A stretch of DNA of 41,228 bases from JBMNQH01 sp050944035 (GCA_050944035.1 JBMNQH010000013.1:1-41228), one strand, 5' to 3'. Positions 32,526-40,651 are shown, counted from the stretch's first letter. A program made the numbers and translations. Notes: generated from the letters alone by a model not told the origin.

Positions 32526-34130
32526 TCAGTTTGCTCTCCCGGTATCCACAAGAAAACGGTATCCCAAGCCTGCGATTGCACGCTGAGTACGCTTGAGACA
32601 TTCTCTTGTATTTGCAATACAGGTACTACCGCGGGAAAGATCGTTTACAGTGCTACCTGCAACATTTTTCGCCAGTGTTGCAAAATCATAAGAGATAGTG
32701 AAAAATGTCGAATTGCACATGTAGGAATAGGTGTTGGATGATGCTGTTGACTCCCAATAACTGCTGTAAAAATTGTCTCGTACCCAGACTTCGTAATTTG
32801 TGTGTCTGTTTTCATTTTCGTTAGTGATAAGCGCTGCGTGAGGAGGGCAATTGATGTCCTCAAGATAATGGATTGCTTGTCCAAGCTCATTGTAGGCTTT
32901 TGTCCACTCGCGATGACTGAAAGCAACTTTTGCCTCATAATAATGATCGTTAAAGCGGGTATATGCCGTTGGATTAGTTTCTCCATTTTTGTTCACAATT
33001 CGGGACTGGCCCGATATTACCCGAGGCGAGCCATAGTGTCCTTTGTATGTTTTTGTCTCTTTGCCTGTCTTTGGATTGGTTTCTATATCCGTTTCATCGA
33101 TATCTGGTGCCCTACTTCCATAATAGATATTTGCAAGCGCATCCTGGGAATATTTTCCTCTGATATTTGAAACGGTACTTCCCTTGTCAGAGAAGAGAAT
33201 GTAAAAGCCCTGGTTTGTTAACATTTTGTGAACACTATTACCAATCGCCTCTTCGCCGCCCTCCTCTGTGTTCGTACTTGTCCAGTAGGGGCTAATGATA
33301 CCATCTTCCGGCGTGAATCCTGCCAACTCGGCATGGAAAGATTCGTCATCATCTATGGAAGTCTCAGATAAACTTGCAAGAGCCGCTTCCGCTGCGCCTA
33401 AATACGTAAGGGGAGTAGTGCCGGTAATCAGCGTCGGCTTGTCCCGCTCAAACAGGAATCCGGATAGCATTTGTGCAGTTTCGGCGCGGGTTATCGCATC
33501 ATCTGCATCGATCACAGCACCTGTTTCTTCATCAAGCAACCCAGTTAAGGATAGCGTATCCGCAATCTTTTTCTGACAGATTGCCGTTGCAAAAACAGAG
33601 TCCGTGCTGTTTATATCCTGCTGTGCATGATCCTGTACCAGTTGAGACAGGATTTCCACCGCTTCTGCGTGTGTGACAGTCCCATTTGGATCCTCAAGGG
33701 ACATCAAGTTCTGATTTGCAGTCGAAGCCATATCGCCGGTACTGCTTCCAGCATCTGTTTGTGATACATCCGTATTTTCCGCAAGGGCAATGGTTCTGGC
33801 AAAGTCAATTCTTGTAATTGCCTGGTTAGGGGAAAATGTTGTTTCTGTGGTACCATTCATCACGCCGCGTTGGGACAGATAGGAGATGTACATCTGATAC
33901 TCGAAATCTTCGGGAACATCGGTAAAAGAAGGCAGGGCTTCCCATTGTTCCATCAGTTCCGTGTCGGTTTCGTCATAAATGAATGTAACGGTATTCTGCT
34001 CGGTATCGACCAGAATCTTATCAGCGCCGGGATTATCGATCCATTCCGTGTTGTCCTCTGCAAAAACAGTCATGGACAGAAGCAGGCACAGGACAAGCAG
34101 CATGCTCAATAGAGAAGTAAATTTTTTCAT
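32526..34130 (-). CDS. secreted SLH-repeat zinc-dependent phospholipase C, copy 1
   Basis: The start is ATG 34130 (MKKFTSLLSMLLVLCLLLSM) behind GGAGGAAACA; 534 residues. A signal peptide ends near residue 24 (VFA). S-layer-homology repeats lie at about 69-116 (FTDVPEDFEYQMYISYL, GVMNGTTETTFSPNQAITR) with two weaker ones at 146-170 and 187-226. Residues 283-534 match the zinc-dependent phospholipase C domain (C. perfringens alpha-toxin, B. cereus PLC). All nine ligands can be placed: W283, H301, D343, H365, H421, D425, H431, H443 and E447. The last five have the same spacing as in alpha-toxin (126/130/136/148/152). The last helix is AGLGYRFLVD. SLH repeats suggest retention on the cell wall. 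It is first gene of operon 1. Confidence 0.85.
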   Translation of the reverse strand: MKKFTSLLSMLLVLCLLLSMTVFAEDNTEWIDNPGADKILVDTEQNTVTFIYDETDTELMEQWEALPSFTDVPEDFEYQMYISYLSQRGVMNGTTETTFSPNQAITRIDFARTIALAENTDVSQTDAGSSTGDMASTANQNLMSLEDPNGTVTHAEAVEILSQLVQDHAQQDINSTDSVFATAICQKKIADTLSLTGLLDEETGAVIDADDAITRAETAQMLSGFLFERDKPTLITGTTPLTYLGAAEAALASLSETSIDDDESFHAELAGFTPEDGIISPYWTSTNTEEGGEEAIGNSVHKMLTNQGFYILFSDKGSTVSNIRGKYSQDALANIYYGSRAPDIDETDIETNPKTGKETKTYKGHYGSPRVISGQSRIVNKNGETNPTAYTRFNDHYYEAKVAFSHREWTKAYNELGQAIHYLEDINCPPHAALITNENENRHTNYEVWVRDNFYSSYWESTASSNTYSYMCNSTFFTISYDFATLAKNVAGSTVNDLSRGSTCIANTRECLKRTQRAIAGLGYRFLVDTGRAN

Positions 34131-34241
34131 TGTTTCCTCCGTTCTCCGAAAAAAGCAGGATAACAACTTTTGTGCAAAATACTCATAGACCACTTCCTTT
34201 TATTTTTTGAATTTGGTAAAAGTGCAGTATATTCTACAGCC

Positions 34242-34301
34242 TTTATAGCATGGAAAAGCTTGGGTGTCAATAGAATATTCCTGTTCTTTAGATTCCTTAA
34301 G
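34242..34301 (-). promoter_or_regulatory. promoter and upstream direct repeat of array operon 1
   Basis: On the minus strand TTGACA (34270-34265), 17 bases, TATAAA (34247-34242) with a TGC extension. Upstream are half-sites CTTAA (34301-34297) and CTAAA (34291-34287), spaced 10 bases, the nearer one 16 bases from the -35 box. The same layout occurs at the other two array operons. Confidence 0.8.
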
Positions 34302-34344
34302 AATGGAAAATAAATGCCCATTATCAGCGTTATAAACAATACCA

Positions 34345-34375
34345 AACCAGGCAGGCCAATATAGCCTGCCTGGTT
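34345..34375 (-). terminator. terminator of array operon 2
   Basis: Perfect 12-bp arms AACCAGGCAGGC (34345-34356) and GCCTGCCTGGTT (34364-34375). The T tract behind it on the minus strand is weak. The stem is almost the same as at the end of operon 1. Confidence 0.65.
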
Positions 34376-34399
34376 GTTAGATTTATACCTTATGTGGTT

Positions 34400-35986
34400 T
34401 TATCCCCAGTTTTCTGCCATCTCAAAGGGAGCAGGCTTTTCTGAATCGTTTTTTAAAGATTGCCCGATCCGATTCAGTTCGGGAAGCAAGTTTCCTTCTG
34501 CACAGAAATAAGTTCTTTCCCAATTGGAATTACCCTCACGAAAAAATGAGATGTAAGTGTGGTTTTGATAGGTGTACAGTGAGAGGTTTCCTATTGCACT
34601 GAGGAAACTGTATTGGCTTCCATAGTCATCGAGATATTCTTCTTCGGAAATCTGTGTCAATGGCAGATCGCGAAACAACTCGGCAAAGGCTTTGGTCTTT
34701 TCCTGATCCTTTATCCTCCGTGTCCCTTCAAAACAATTGCTAAAATACAGTGTGGCTGGTGCAGTGAAATAATTATAGATACAATCGGAAGCATTTTTTT
34801 CTGTGATTGGGGTTTCAAGATTGAGAAGATGTGCCGCCTTACTCCGCGTAATTGCAGGGATTTCATCCCAAATATTATAGCTATCCTCATCAGCGGATAC
34901 GGCGTCTACTGGGAATGTTACGATTTGTTTCAAGTCATAAACAAGGTTCCCTTCTGCAAAGCTGTCCTCTGCGTAAAAGTATGTCGTGTTCCATCCAGCA
35001 TCGCTTTCACGACAAAATTCAAGATATATGAGGTTATCTCCGTAGCCATGTATTGCAATCTGTCCAATTGCGTTTCGAAAGCGGCAATCCCATCCAAAAT
35101 CGTCGTGATATTCTTCTTTGGAGATCTGTATCAGTGGTGTAGAACGAAATGCTGCGACAAAAGCATCGATTTCTTTAGGGTCTTCAATTTTTATGCTTCC
35201 ATGAAAAGCATCATCAAAGTAGAGTGTAGCCGGCGCGGTGAGATAATCCTCAACACAGCCAGAAAAATTTTCAGTTGTAACTGTGAAGTTCAGGTCGCGA
35301 AGATAGGCAGCGTCGCTCGTTTCAACAGCCGGTAGATCGTCCCAAATCGTATCTGATGCAGTTTCTTTCAGAGATTCTCCAATGCGGTAAAGTTCAGGTG
35401 TGAGATCCCCATTGATAAAGAAATAAGAGACATCCTGCACAGATTCATTGTCACGATAAAGCGCGATAAATGTATGTGTTATCTGTCCTACGTGTACATA
35501 CACTGCAATCCGTCCGATCGCGTTTTGAAAGCTGTAGTGTGCAGTATAGTCTTTCTGGTAATCTTCTTCAGCAAGCTGCCCGGAGAACGGTGATGGCGAT
35601 ATATTGCGAAATACTTCGCCAAAAGCCTTTGCCTTTACCGCATTCTTGATTTTCTGCGGTGTCTCCTCAAAACAGTTCTGGAAATAGAGCATAGCATCAA
35701 CAGTGAAATAATCATAAATGCAATCGGAAAAATTTCCGCCAGTGATTGCGAAGTTTGGGTCAAGCAGATAGGCGGCATTGCTTTTTTCAATGGCTGGCAG
35801 ATCATCTTGAAAATTATAGTCCTCTGCGGTTTCTATGTCAGCATTTGTTGCCTGTTTATTGGTATCTGATGAAGTATTCTGTGGTGTTGTTTTTTCTGTA
35901 TCCGGTTTGTCTCCACAGGCTGTCAGCCCCAGTAGCATACCGGTGATCAGTAGTAAACAGATTGGTAGAAGAAAGGTACGTTTCAT
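34400..35986 (-). CDS. three-domain array lipoprotein, copy D
   Basis: A 528-residue lipoprotein: lipobox LTAC with Cys24, a Thr/Asn-rich linker, then three tandem copies of the array domain, starting near DDLPAIEKSNAAYLLD (about 58), DDLPAVETSDAAYLRD (about 218) and DEIPAITRSKAAHLLN (about 378). Each unit of roughly 160 residues has the DC--DYFTA-A-LYF core and the -S--NAIG- strand region. The other array genes encode one domain each, so this looks like in-frame fusion of three tandem genes. The start has GGAGAG upstream. It is last in operon 2. Confidence 0.8.
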   Translation of the reverse strand: MKRTFLLPICLLLITGMLLGLTACGDKPDTEKTTPQNTSSDTNKQATNADIETAEDYNFQDDLPAIEKSNAAYLLDPNFAITGGNFSDCIYDYFTVDAMLYFQNCFEETPQKIKNAVKAKAFGEVFRNISPSPFSGQLAEEDYQKDYTAHYSFQNAIGRIAVYVHVGQITHTFIALYRDNESVQDVSYFFINGDLTPELYRIGESLKETASDTIWDDLPAVETSDAAYLRDLNFTVTTENFSGCVEDYLTAPATLYFDDAFHGSIKIEDPKEIDAFVAAFRSTPLIQISKEEYHDDFGWDCRFRNAIGQIAIHGYGDNLIYLEFCRESDAGWNTTYFYAEDSFAEGNLVYDLKQIVTFPVDAVSADEDSYNIWDEIPAITRSKAAHLLNLETPITEKNASDCIYNYFTAPATLYFSNCFEGTRRIKDQEKTKAFAELFRDLPLTQISEEEYLDDYGSQYSFLSAIGNLSLYTYQNHTYISFFREGNSNWERTYFCAEGNLLPELNRIGQSLKNDSEKPAPFEMAENWG

Positions 35987-36066
35987 TTTGTTCTCTCCAC
36001 TTCTTTGGTTCTAGGTATCGATGAGACATTGATACTGAAAGTCAGTTGTGTTTCATGACGTCTTGA

Positions 36067-36666
36067 TCAATGCGGTAGATCAGTATTTCGGGGGGGTTCT
36101 TCTGAAACATCTTCCAGCGATGCAGCTATTCGGTTCAGTTCCGGAACCAGAGTTTGCCCGGAGATACAAAAACAGCTTTCATCTTGTACAAGCTCATTTG
36201 TACGGGAGAATAGCATATAGGTATCCCCTCGCTCTTCCCAGATTGTAATGCGTCCAATCACATTCTCAAAGCTGTTATCATGCCCTTTGAGCGGGAGTGG
36301 GTATGATTCAAGAAGTTGCGTCATAGATACATTGCGAAACACATCCGTAAATTCTGTAGCCCGTTCATTCTGAGTGAGAAGAAGTTCATCATGACCAGAA
36401 AGGTCGAAGGAGTAATAGAGAATGGACGGTGCGGAAAAATAATCGTCAATACAGTCCACAATATTTTCCTCATTAATGCTGAGATTTGGGTCGAGGAGAT
36501 ACGCGGCATTGCTTTTCTCTACTGTGGGAAGATCGTTGGAAGGATAATAGAATTCTTCTTTGGAATAATATCCAGCCCAGTATCTGTGGTCATGGATTTG
36601 AAACACAACAAAAGCGACGACAAAAAGTATTCCGCAGACCCAGAGTATAATATTTGTGCGTTTCAT
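36067..36666 (-). CDS. membrane-anchored array protein, copy E
   Basis: The start is ATG 36666 (MKRTNIILWVCGILFVVAFV) behind AGAGGAAC; 199 residues. An N-terminal membrane anchor is followed by EEFYYPSNDLPTVEKSNAAY and the rest of the shared domain, including the DDYFSAPSILYYSFDLSGHD and LLESYPLPLKG segments that only copies E and F share. E and F are thus a recent tandem duplication. No phospholipase remnant lies in front of it; an 8-bp hairpin (GACTTTGG/CCAAAGTC) is there instead. Confidence 0.72.
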   Translation of the reverse strand: MKRTNIILWVCGILFVVAFVVFQIHDHRYWAGYYSKEEFYYPSNDLPTVEKSNAAYLLDPNLSINEENIVDCIDDYFSAPSILYYSFDLSGHDELLLTQNERATEFTDVFRNVSMTQLLESYPLPLKGHDNSFENVIGRITIWEERGDTYMLFSRTNELVQDESCFCISGQTLVPELNRIAASLEDVSEEPPRNTDLPH

Positions 36667-36731
36667 CGTAGTTCCTCTTTTCTTGACTTTGGGTATTGCC
36701 AAAGTCTGTTGCTGCATTTCGCGGTTTTTTA

Positions 36732-37337
36732 TCAATCTAGTGGATCAATATTTTTTGGTGGTTCTTCTGAAACATCTTTCAGCGATGTGGCAATCCGCTC
36801 CAGTTGTGGAACTAGAGATTGTCCAGAAATACTGAAACAGCTTTCGTCCTGTACGAAATCATTCATGCGAGTAAACAGAATGTAAGTATCCTCCTGTTCT
36901 TCCCAGATTTGAATTCTCCCGATGGCGTTTTCAAAAGAATAATAATCGTCTATTTTATCCCTAAGTGGGAGAGGATATGATTCAAGAAGTTGCGTCATAG
37001 ATACATTACAGAAAGCATCCGCAAAGTCTACAGTCCGTTCATTCTGAATGAGTAAAGTCTCATCATGATCAGAAAGGACAAAGGTGTAATAGAGAATCGA
37101 TGGCGCTGCGAAATAATCGTGGAGGCAGTCGGAGAAATTGTCTGCATTGATAGAAAAGTTTGGATTGAGCAAATATGCGGAATCGCTTTCTTCTACTGCT
37201 GGAAGATCATAGGAAGGGTAATAGAATTCTTCTACTTCATACATGGTACGCTGTTCGTGAATCTGATATATGACAAACAACGTGACTATGATTCCTAGCA
37301 ATACACAAATACACAGTGTTTTTTTACTCTTCGCCAT
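36732..37337 (-). CDS. membrane-anchored array protein, copy F
   Basis: The start is ATG 37337 (MAKSKKTLCICVLLGIIVTL) behind GGGAGGG; 201 residues. A membrane anchor is followed by the shared domain, closest to copy E (EEFYYPSYDLPAVEESDSAY, FAAPSILYYTF, LLESYPLPLRD). It starts two bases after the stop of the 21-codon phospholipase remnant, whose coding sequence contains its ribosome site, so translation of the two is probably coupled. It is the first intact gene of operon 2. Confidence 0.72.
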   Translation of the reverse strand: MAKSKKTLCICVLLGIIVTLFVIYQIHEQRTMYEVEEFYYPSYDLPAVEESDSAYLLNPNFSINADNFSDCLHDYFAAPSILYYTFVLSDHDETLLIQNERTVDFADAFCNVSMTQLLESYPLPLRDKIDDYYSFENAIGRIQIWEEQEDTYILFTRMNDFVQDESCFSISGQSLVPQLERIATSLKDVSEEPPKNIDPLD

Positions 37338-37339
37338 CA

Positions 37340-37405
37340 CTATGCCCTCCCAGTGTCAACAAGAAAACGATACCCCAAGCTTGAAAGAAATGTAAATTTT
37401 TTCAT
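37340..37405 (-). pseudogene. 21-codon in-frame remnant of the phospholipase gene
   Basis: A complete mini-frame starts at ATG 37405 behind GGAGGAACC and stops at TAG 37342-37340. Its first nine residues, MKKFTFLSS, match the phospholipase N-terminus (MKKFTSLLS), and its last twelve, LGYRFLVDTGRA, match the C-terminus. About 510 codons have been deleted in frame. Promoter and ribosome site remain intact, so a 21-residue peptide may be made. Its stop lies next to the start of copy F. Confidence 0.85.
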
Positions 37406-37516
37406 TGGTTCCTCCGTCCTCCGAAAAGGTTAAACCGACAAAACTTAGATGAAATATACGATAATTACATCAGAAATGCAAGAAAATTTAGTAAAAATAC
37501 AATATATCCTACAACC

Positions 37517-37575
37517 TTTATAGCATAGAAAAATTTGGCTGTCAATTGAATGACAAGATTTTTATGATTTTTAAG
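37517..37575 (-). promoter_or_regulatory. promoter and upstream direct repeat of array operon 2
   Basis: On the minus strand TTGACA (37545-37540), 17 bases, TATAAA (37522-37517) with TGC extension; upstream half-sites CTTAA (37575-37571) and ATAAA (37565-37561), 10 bases apart. It is almost base-for-base the same as the operon 3 promoter. Confidence 0.8.
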
Positions 37576-37587
37576 AAAGCAACAATT

Positions 37588-37636
37588 GAAAAATGAAAAC
37601 AGACAAGCCAAAATGGCTTGTCTGTTTTCATTTTAT
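37588..37636 (-). terminator. terminator of array operon 3
   Basis: Perfect 19-bp arms (37591-37609 and 37615-37633) built around ACAGACAAGCC, followed on the minus strand by a T-rich run. The core is a diverged version of the operon 1 and 2 stems. Confidence 0.85.
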
Positions 37637-37639
37637 GCC

Positions 37640-37791
37640 TGATTTATTACGCAATAAAGGTCTGGGGTTCTATCCCAAGCCATGCCAGCTCAAAGGTAAA
37701 TTCTGTATTTCATCATATTCCCTCTGCATCCAACTCGGGGTACCAACGTTTCGTCGATACCCCGAGTCTATCATATTTTACGATTTTCTTA
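37640..37791 (-). pseudogene. eroded 3' end of an array gene, no intact gene
   Basis: Within the 386-base gene-free stretch 37406-37791, the minus strand just before the terminator encodes TFELAWLG, close to the C-terminal PFEMAENWG of copy D, in the same position relative to the terminator. It also holds a 9-bp stem CTCGGGGTA/TACCCCGAG (about 37736-37768). This looks like the tail of a lost array gene downstream of copy G. Confidence 0.4.
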
Positions 37792-38370
37792 TTACTCTGG
37801 TGGCTCAAACAAAGGAATCTCAAAGGAATCGTCTTTCAAAGATTCTCCAAGTGCTTCAATTTCAGATACCAGGTCTTCCTGCGCACAGAACCTTGCACCA
37901 AGAAATGAGATGTATGTGATTCCATCCTGTTCACTCAGTAAGAAATTTCCGATTACATTGATAAAACAGTAGGATCTACTACAATTATTGATAGCAGGAG
38001 CATTTTCTTCAGAGAGTTGAGTCAGAGATACATTGCGAAACACATCGGCAAACGCTACAGCCTTCTTAGGGTTCTTGATTGCCCACGTTGGTTCTGATGA
38101 ATAAAACTCGGAACTGAAATAGAGCATGGTAGGCGCTTTAAAATAATCATATGCGCAGTCAAAAAAGTTTTCAGCGGTGACTGTGAACGCAGGGGCAAGA
38201 AGATATGCGGCGCTGCTTGCTTTGATGATGGGAAGGTCGTTATAGATATAGTAGTCATCAGCCTCATCCGCATTTTTCGGATCAGTTTGATTTACAAGGG
38301 CAGTAAACAGAAACAGGATTCCAACAATTAAGAGCATCAGATAGACTGGGAAAAGAATATTGCGTTTCAT
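37792..38370 (-). CDS. membrane-anchored array protein, copy G
   Basis: The start is ATG 38370 (MKRNILFPVYLMLLIVGILF) behind AAAGGAG; 192 residues. The N-terminal segment through NADE is nearly identical to copy A, and the shared domain follows (DLPIIKASSAAYLLAPAFTV, DYFKAPTMLYF, FADVFRNVSLTQLSEE, LGESLKDDSFEIPLFEPPE). The A/G similarity across two operons points to exchange or duplication between operons. It is preceded by scar 3. Function unknown. Confidence 0.72.
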   Translation of the reverse strand: MKRNILFPVYLMLLIVGILFLFTALVNQTDPKNADEADDYYIYNDLPIIKASSAAYLLAPAFTVTAENFFDCAYDYFKAPTMLYFSSEFYSSEPTWAIKNPKKAVAFADVFRNVSLTQLSEENAPAINNCSRSYCFINVIGNFLLSEQDGITYISFLGARFCAQEDLVSEIEALGESLKDDSFEIPLFEPPE

Positions 38371-38383
38371 CGTAGTTTCTCCT

Positions 38384-38431
38384 TTAATTTGCTCTCCCAG
38401 TGTCAACAAGAAAACGATATCCTAACCCTGC
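38384..38431 (-). pseudogene. 3'-end remnant of the phospholipase gene (scar 3)
   Basis: The minus strand encodes AGLGYRFLVDTGRAN and a stop, identical to the last 15 residues of the full-length proteins. It lies between the stop of copy H and the start of copy G, and the G ribosome site overlaps its stop codon, as it does after intact phospholipase genes. Confidence 0.88.
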
Positions 38432-38448
38432 TGTATCTCGCAGGGTTA

Positions 38449-39057
38449 CTACCAGTTTCCTATTCCATTATCCAGTTGTTCTACTGAAACGTTTTGCAAT
38501 GATGCACCGATTAAAACAAGTTTAGAAACAGGATCTTCCTCCGTACGGAAATAGACTTCGGTTTCTTCATGTGCAACATCATTCCCGCGGGAAAAGCGAA
38601 GATAGGTTACATTTTGGAGTCTATATAGTCTAAGATGTCCAATTGCATTGTGGAAACTGTAATACCCAGTGGTGCGATCAAGTTCATAGACCACTTCTGT
38701 ACGTTGTTCTGCATACCAAGGGTAATCTGCCGCTGCGATTTGAGTTAAAGGTAAGTCATGAAACACATCAGCAAAGGCGGATGCCTTCTTGGGTCCAGTC
38801 ATTCTTCGCATCGTTGTATCGAGGATTCCGAACTGAAGTCTGGCCGGAATGGAAAAATAGTCGTCAATGCAATCAGCAAAATTTTCAGCTGTAACCGTAA
38901 AATTTGTATCGAGCAAATAAGCGGAGTCACTTCTTTTTACAGCAGGAAGGTCATCATAAATGGTGTAATAGTCATCATTCCCGCCCGGTCTTGAGCAAAT
39001 GACCAGAAAAGCCAGTGTGACTGTGGCAAGCAAAAAAACCGATAAGGCACGTTTCAT
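38449..39057 (-). CDS. exported array protein, copy H
   Basis: The start is ATG 39057 (MKRALSVFLLATVTLAFLVI) behind AAAGGAG; 202 residues. Cys21 follows LVI, which is not a standard lipobox, so lipidation is uncertain. The shared domain is DLPAVKRSDSAYLLDTNFTV, DDYFSIPARLQF, FADVFHDLPLTQI, then a longer TEVVYELDRTTGYYSFHNAIG insertion and a divergent C-terminus. It begins 14 bases after the intact phospholipase copy 2. It is the most diverged single-domain copy. Confidence 0.7.
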   Translation of the reverse strand: MKRALSVFLLATVTLAFLVICSRPGGNDDYYTIYDDLPAVKRSDSAYLLDTNFTVTAENFADCIDDYFSIPARLQFGILDTTMRRMTGPKKASAFADVFHDLPLTQIAAADYPWYAEQRTEVVYELDRTTGYYSFHNAIGHLRLYRLQNVTYLRFSRGNDVAHEETEVYFRTEEDPVSKLVLIGASLQNVSVEQLDNGIGNW

Positions 39058-39070
39058 CGCAGTTTCTCCT

Positions 39071-40651
39071 TTAATTTGCTCTGCCAGTATCAACAAGAAA
39101 ACGGTACCCTAACCCTGCTACCGATCGCTGACAATTTTTGAGACACGCTCTAGTGCCTATATTACGACGCTCTGTGCCCTCATTTTTTTCGCCGACACAG
39201 TCGTTTGCATAACCGCAAGAGAAAGTTGCAAGGCTAGAGGAAATTACTCCAAATTCTGAGTTGCACATAAAGGAATATGTGTTTGTTGTCGTTGCATTTT
39301 CCCAATAACTATAATTAAAACTTTTCTTTACCCAGTTTTCGTAGTCTTTGTGATCATCACCTGGAATGAGAGCTGAGTGAGGGGGGGAAGTAATGTCTTG
39401 CATATAGTGTATCGCTTTCCCAAGCTCAGTATAAGCTTCCAGATAGTTACGCGAACTGTAGGCAACCTTTGCATCATAATAATGATCATTGAAGCGAGTG
39501 TATGCGTTGAGTTTTTTTCCTCCATCCTTACTCCTCAGATCTGGCGAACAATAATGCCCTATATATGTGGCCTTTTCTTCCCCGGTATTTGGGTCTTTTA
39601 CTTTATCGTTTTCATCCTTATCTGGTGCCACAGATCCAGAATAGATATTTGCAAGCGCGGTTTGAGAATATTTCCCCCTGATATTTGAGACGGTGCTCTC
39701 CTTTTCCGAGAAGAGAATGTAGAATCCCTGATTTACCAACTTCATATGAACACTTTCGTTTATATCACCACCGCTTGTCCAGTACGGGCTGACCGTGCCC
39801 TCTTCTGGGGCAAATCCTGCCAGCTCGGCGTGGAAGGATTCATCGTCCAGAGCAGCAGACAAATTGGCAAGTTCCGCTTCCGATACGCCTATATAAGTCA
39901 GGGGAGTGGTACCGGTAATCAGCGTGGGCTTATCCCGATAAATCAGGAATCCGGTCATCATCTGGGCAGCTTCAGCGCGGGTCAGTGGTTTATTGGCGTC
40001 GATGACAGCGTCTGTCTCTTCATCAAGCAGTCCCGACAGTGCCAGCGTATCTGCGATCTTTTTTTGCGTAAAGACCGTTGTTGCGGTTGTTTCTGTTGCC
40101 ATTGTTTCTGTGGCGGACTCTGTGTTGCCGGTCGTTTGTTCTGCGTCATACTGCACCAGACGCGACAGAATTTCCACGGCTTCTTCGTGTGTGACGGTTG
40201 CGTCCGGGTCATCGACAGACATTACCATTTGGTTTGTCGCTTGGGCGGTAGAGGTCATATCATTGCCGACAGCGGTTCCCTGTGATGCGTTTGCATTTTC
40301 CGAAAGAGCGATAGTGGTTGCAAGTTCTGCTTTTGTAATGGCATCAGTGGGAGAAAAGGTTGTTGCTGATGTGCCATCCATGACGCCGATCTGTGTCAGA
40401 TAGGAGATATACATTTGATACTCGTAATCTTCCGGAACATCGTCGAAAGAAGGCAGTGCTTCCCACTGCTCCATCAATTCGGTATCCGTTTCATCATAGA
40501 TGAATGTGATGGTATTCTGGTTGGCATCAACCAGAATTTTGTCTGCGCCGGGATTGTCGACCCATTCCGTATTGTCCTCTGCAAAGGCGCTCATGGACAG
40601 AAGGATACACAGGATGAGCAACATGCTGAGCAGGGATGTGAATTTTTTCAT
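39071..40651 (-). CDS. secreted SLH-repeat zinc-dependent phospholipase C, copy 2
   Basis: The 526-residue protein starts at ATG 40651 behind GGAGGAACC. The signal peptide and first 100 residues are nearly the same as in copy 1. SLH repeats are at about 69-116, 147-167 and 197-236, with a Thr/Glu-rich linker at 170-192. The phospholipase C domain occupies 291-526, with zinc ligands W291, H302, D344, H366, H415, D419, H425, H434 and E438. The C-terminal part before AGLGYRFLVD differs most from copy 1. In the known family, the tryptophan ligand is the mature N-terminus; here it is internal, so cleavage before W may activate it. First gene of operon 3. Confidence 0.85.
   Translation of the reverse strand: MKKFTSLLSMLLILCILLSMSAFAEDNTEWVDNPGADKILVDANQNTITFIYDETDTELMEQWEALPSFDDVPEDYEYQMYISYLTQIGVMDGTSATTFSPTDAITKAELATTIALSENANASQGTAVGNDMTSTAQATNQMVMSVDDPDATVTHEEAVEILSRLVQYDAEQTTGNTESATETMATETTATTVFTQKKIADTLALSGLLDEETDAVIDANKPLTRAEAAQMMTGFLIYRDKPTLITGTTPLTYIGVSEAELANLSAALDDESFHAELAGFAPEEGTVSPYWTSGGDINESVHMKLVNQGFYILFSEKESTVSNIRGKYSQTALANIYSGSVAPDKDENDKVKDPNTGEEKATYIGHYCSPDLRSKDGGKKLNAYTRFNDHYYDAKVAYSSRNYLEAYTELGKAIHYMQDITSPPHSALIPGDDHKDYENWVKKSFNYSYWENATTTNTYSFMCNSEFGVISSSLATFSCGYANDCVGEKNEGTERRNIGTRACLKNCQRSVAGLGYRFLVDTGRAN

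Noticed and set aside
36670..36715. A phospholipase scar in front of copy E
   Set aside because: No match to the GLGYRFLVD coding sequence is found; only an 8-bp hairpin is present.
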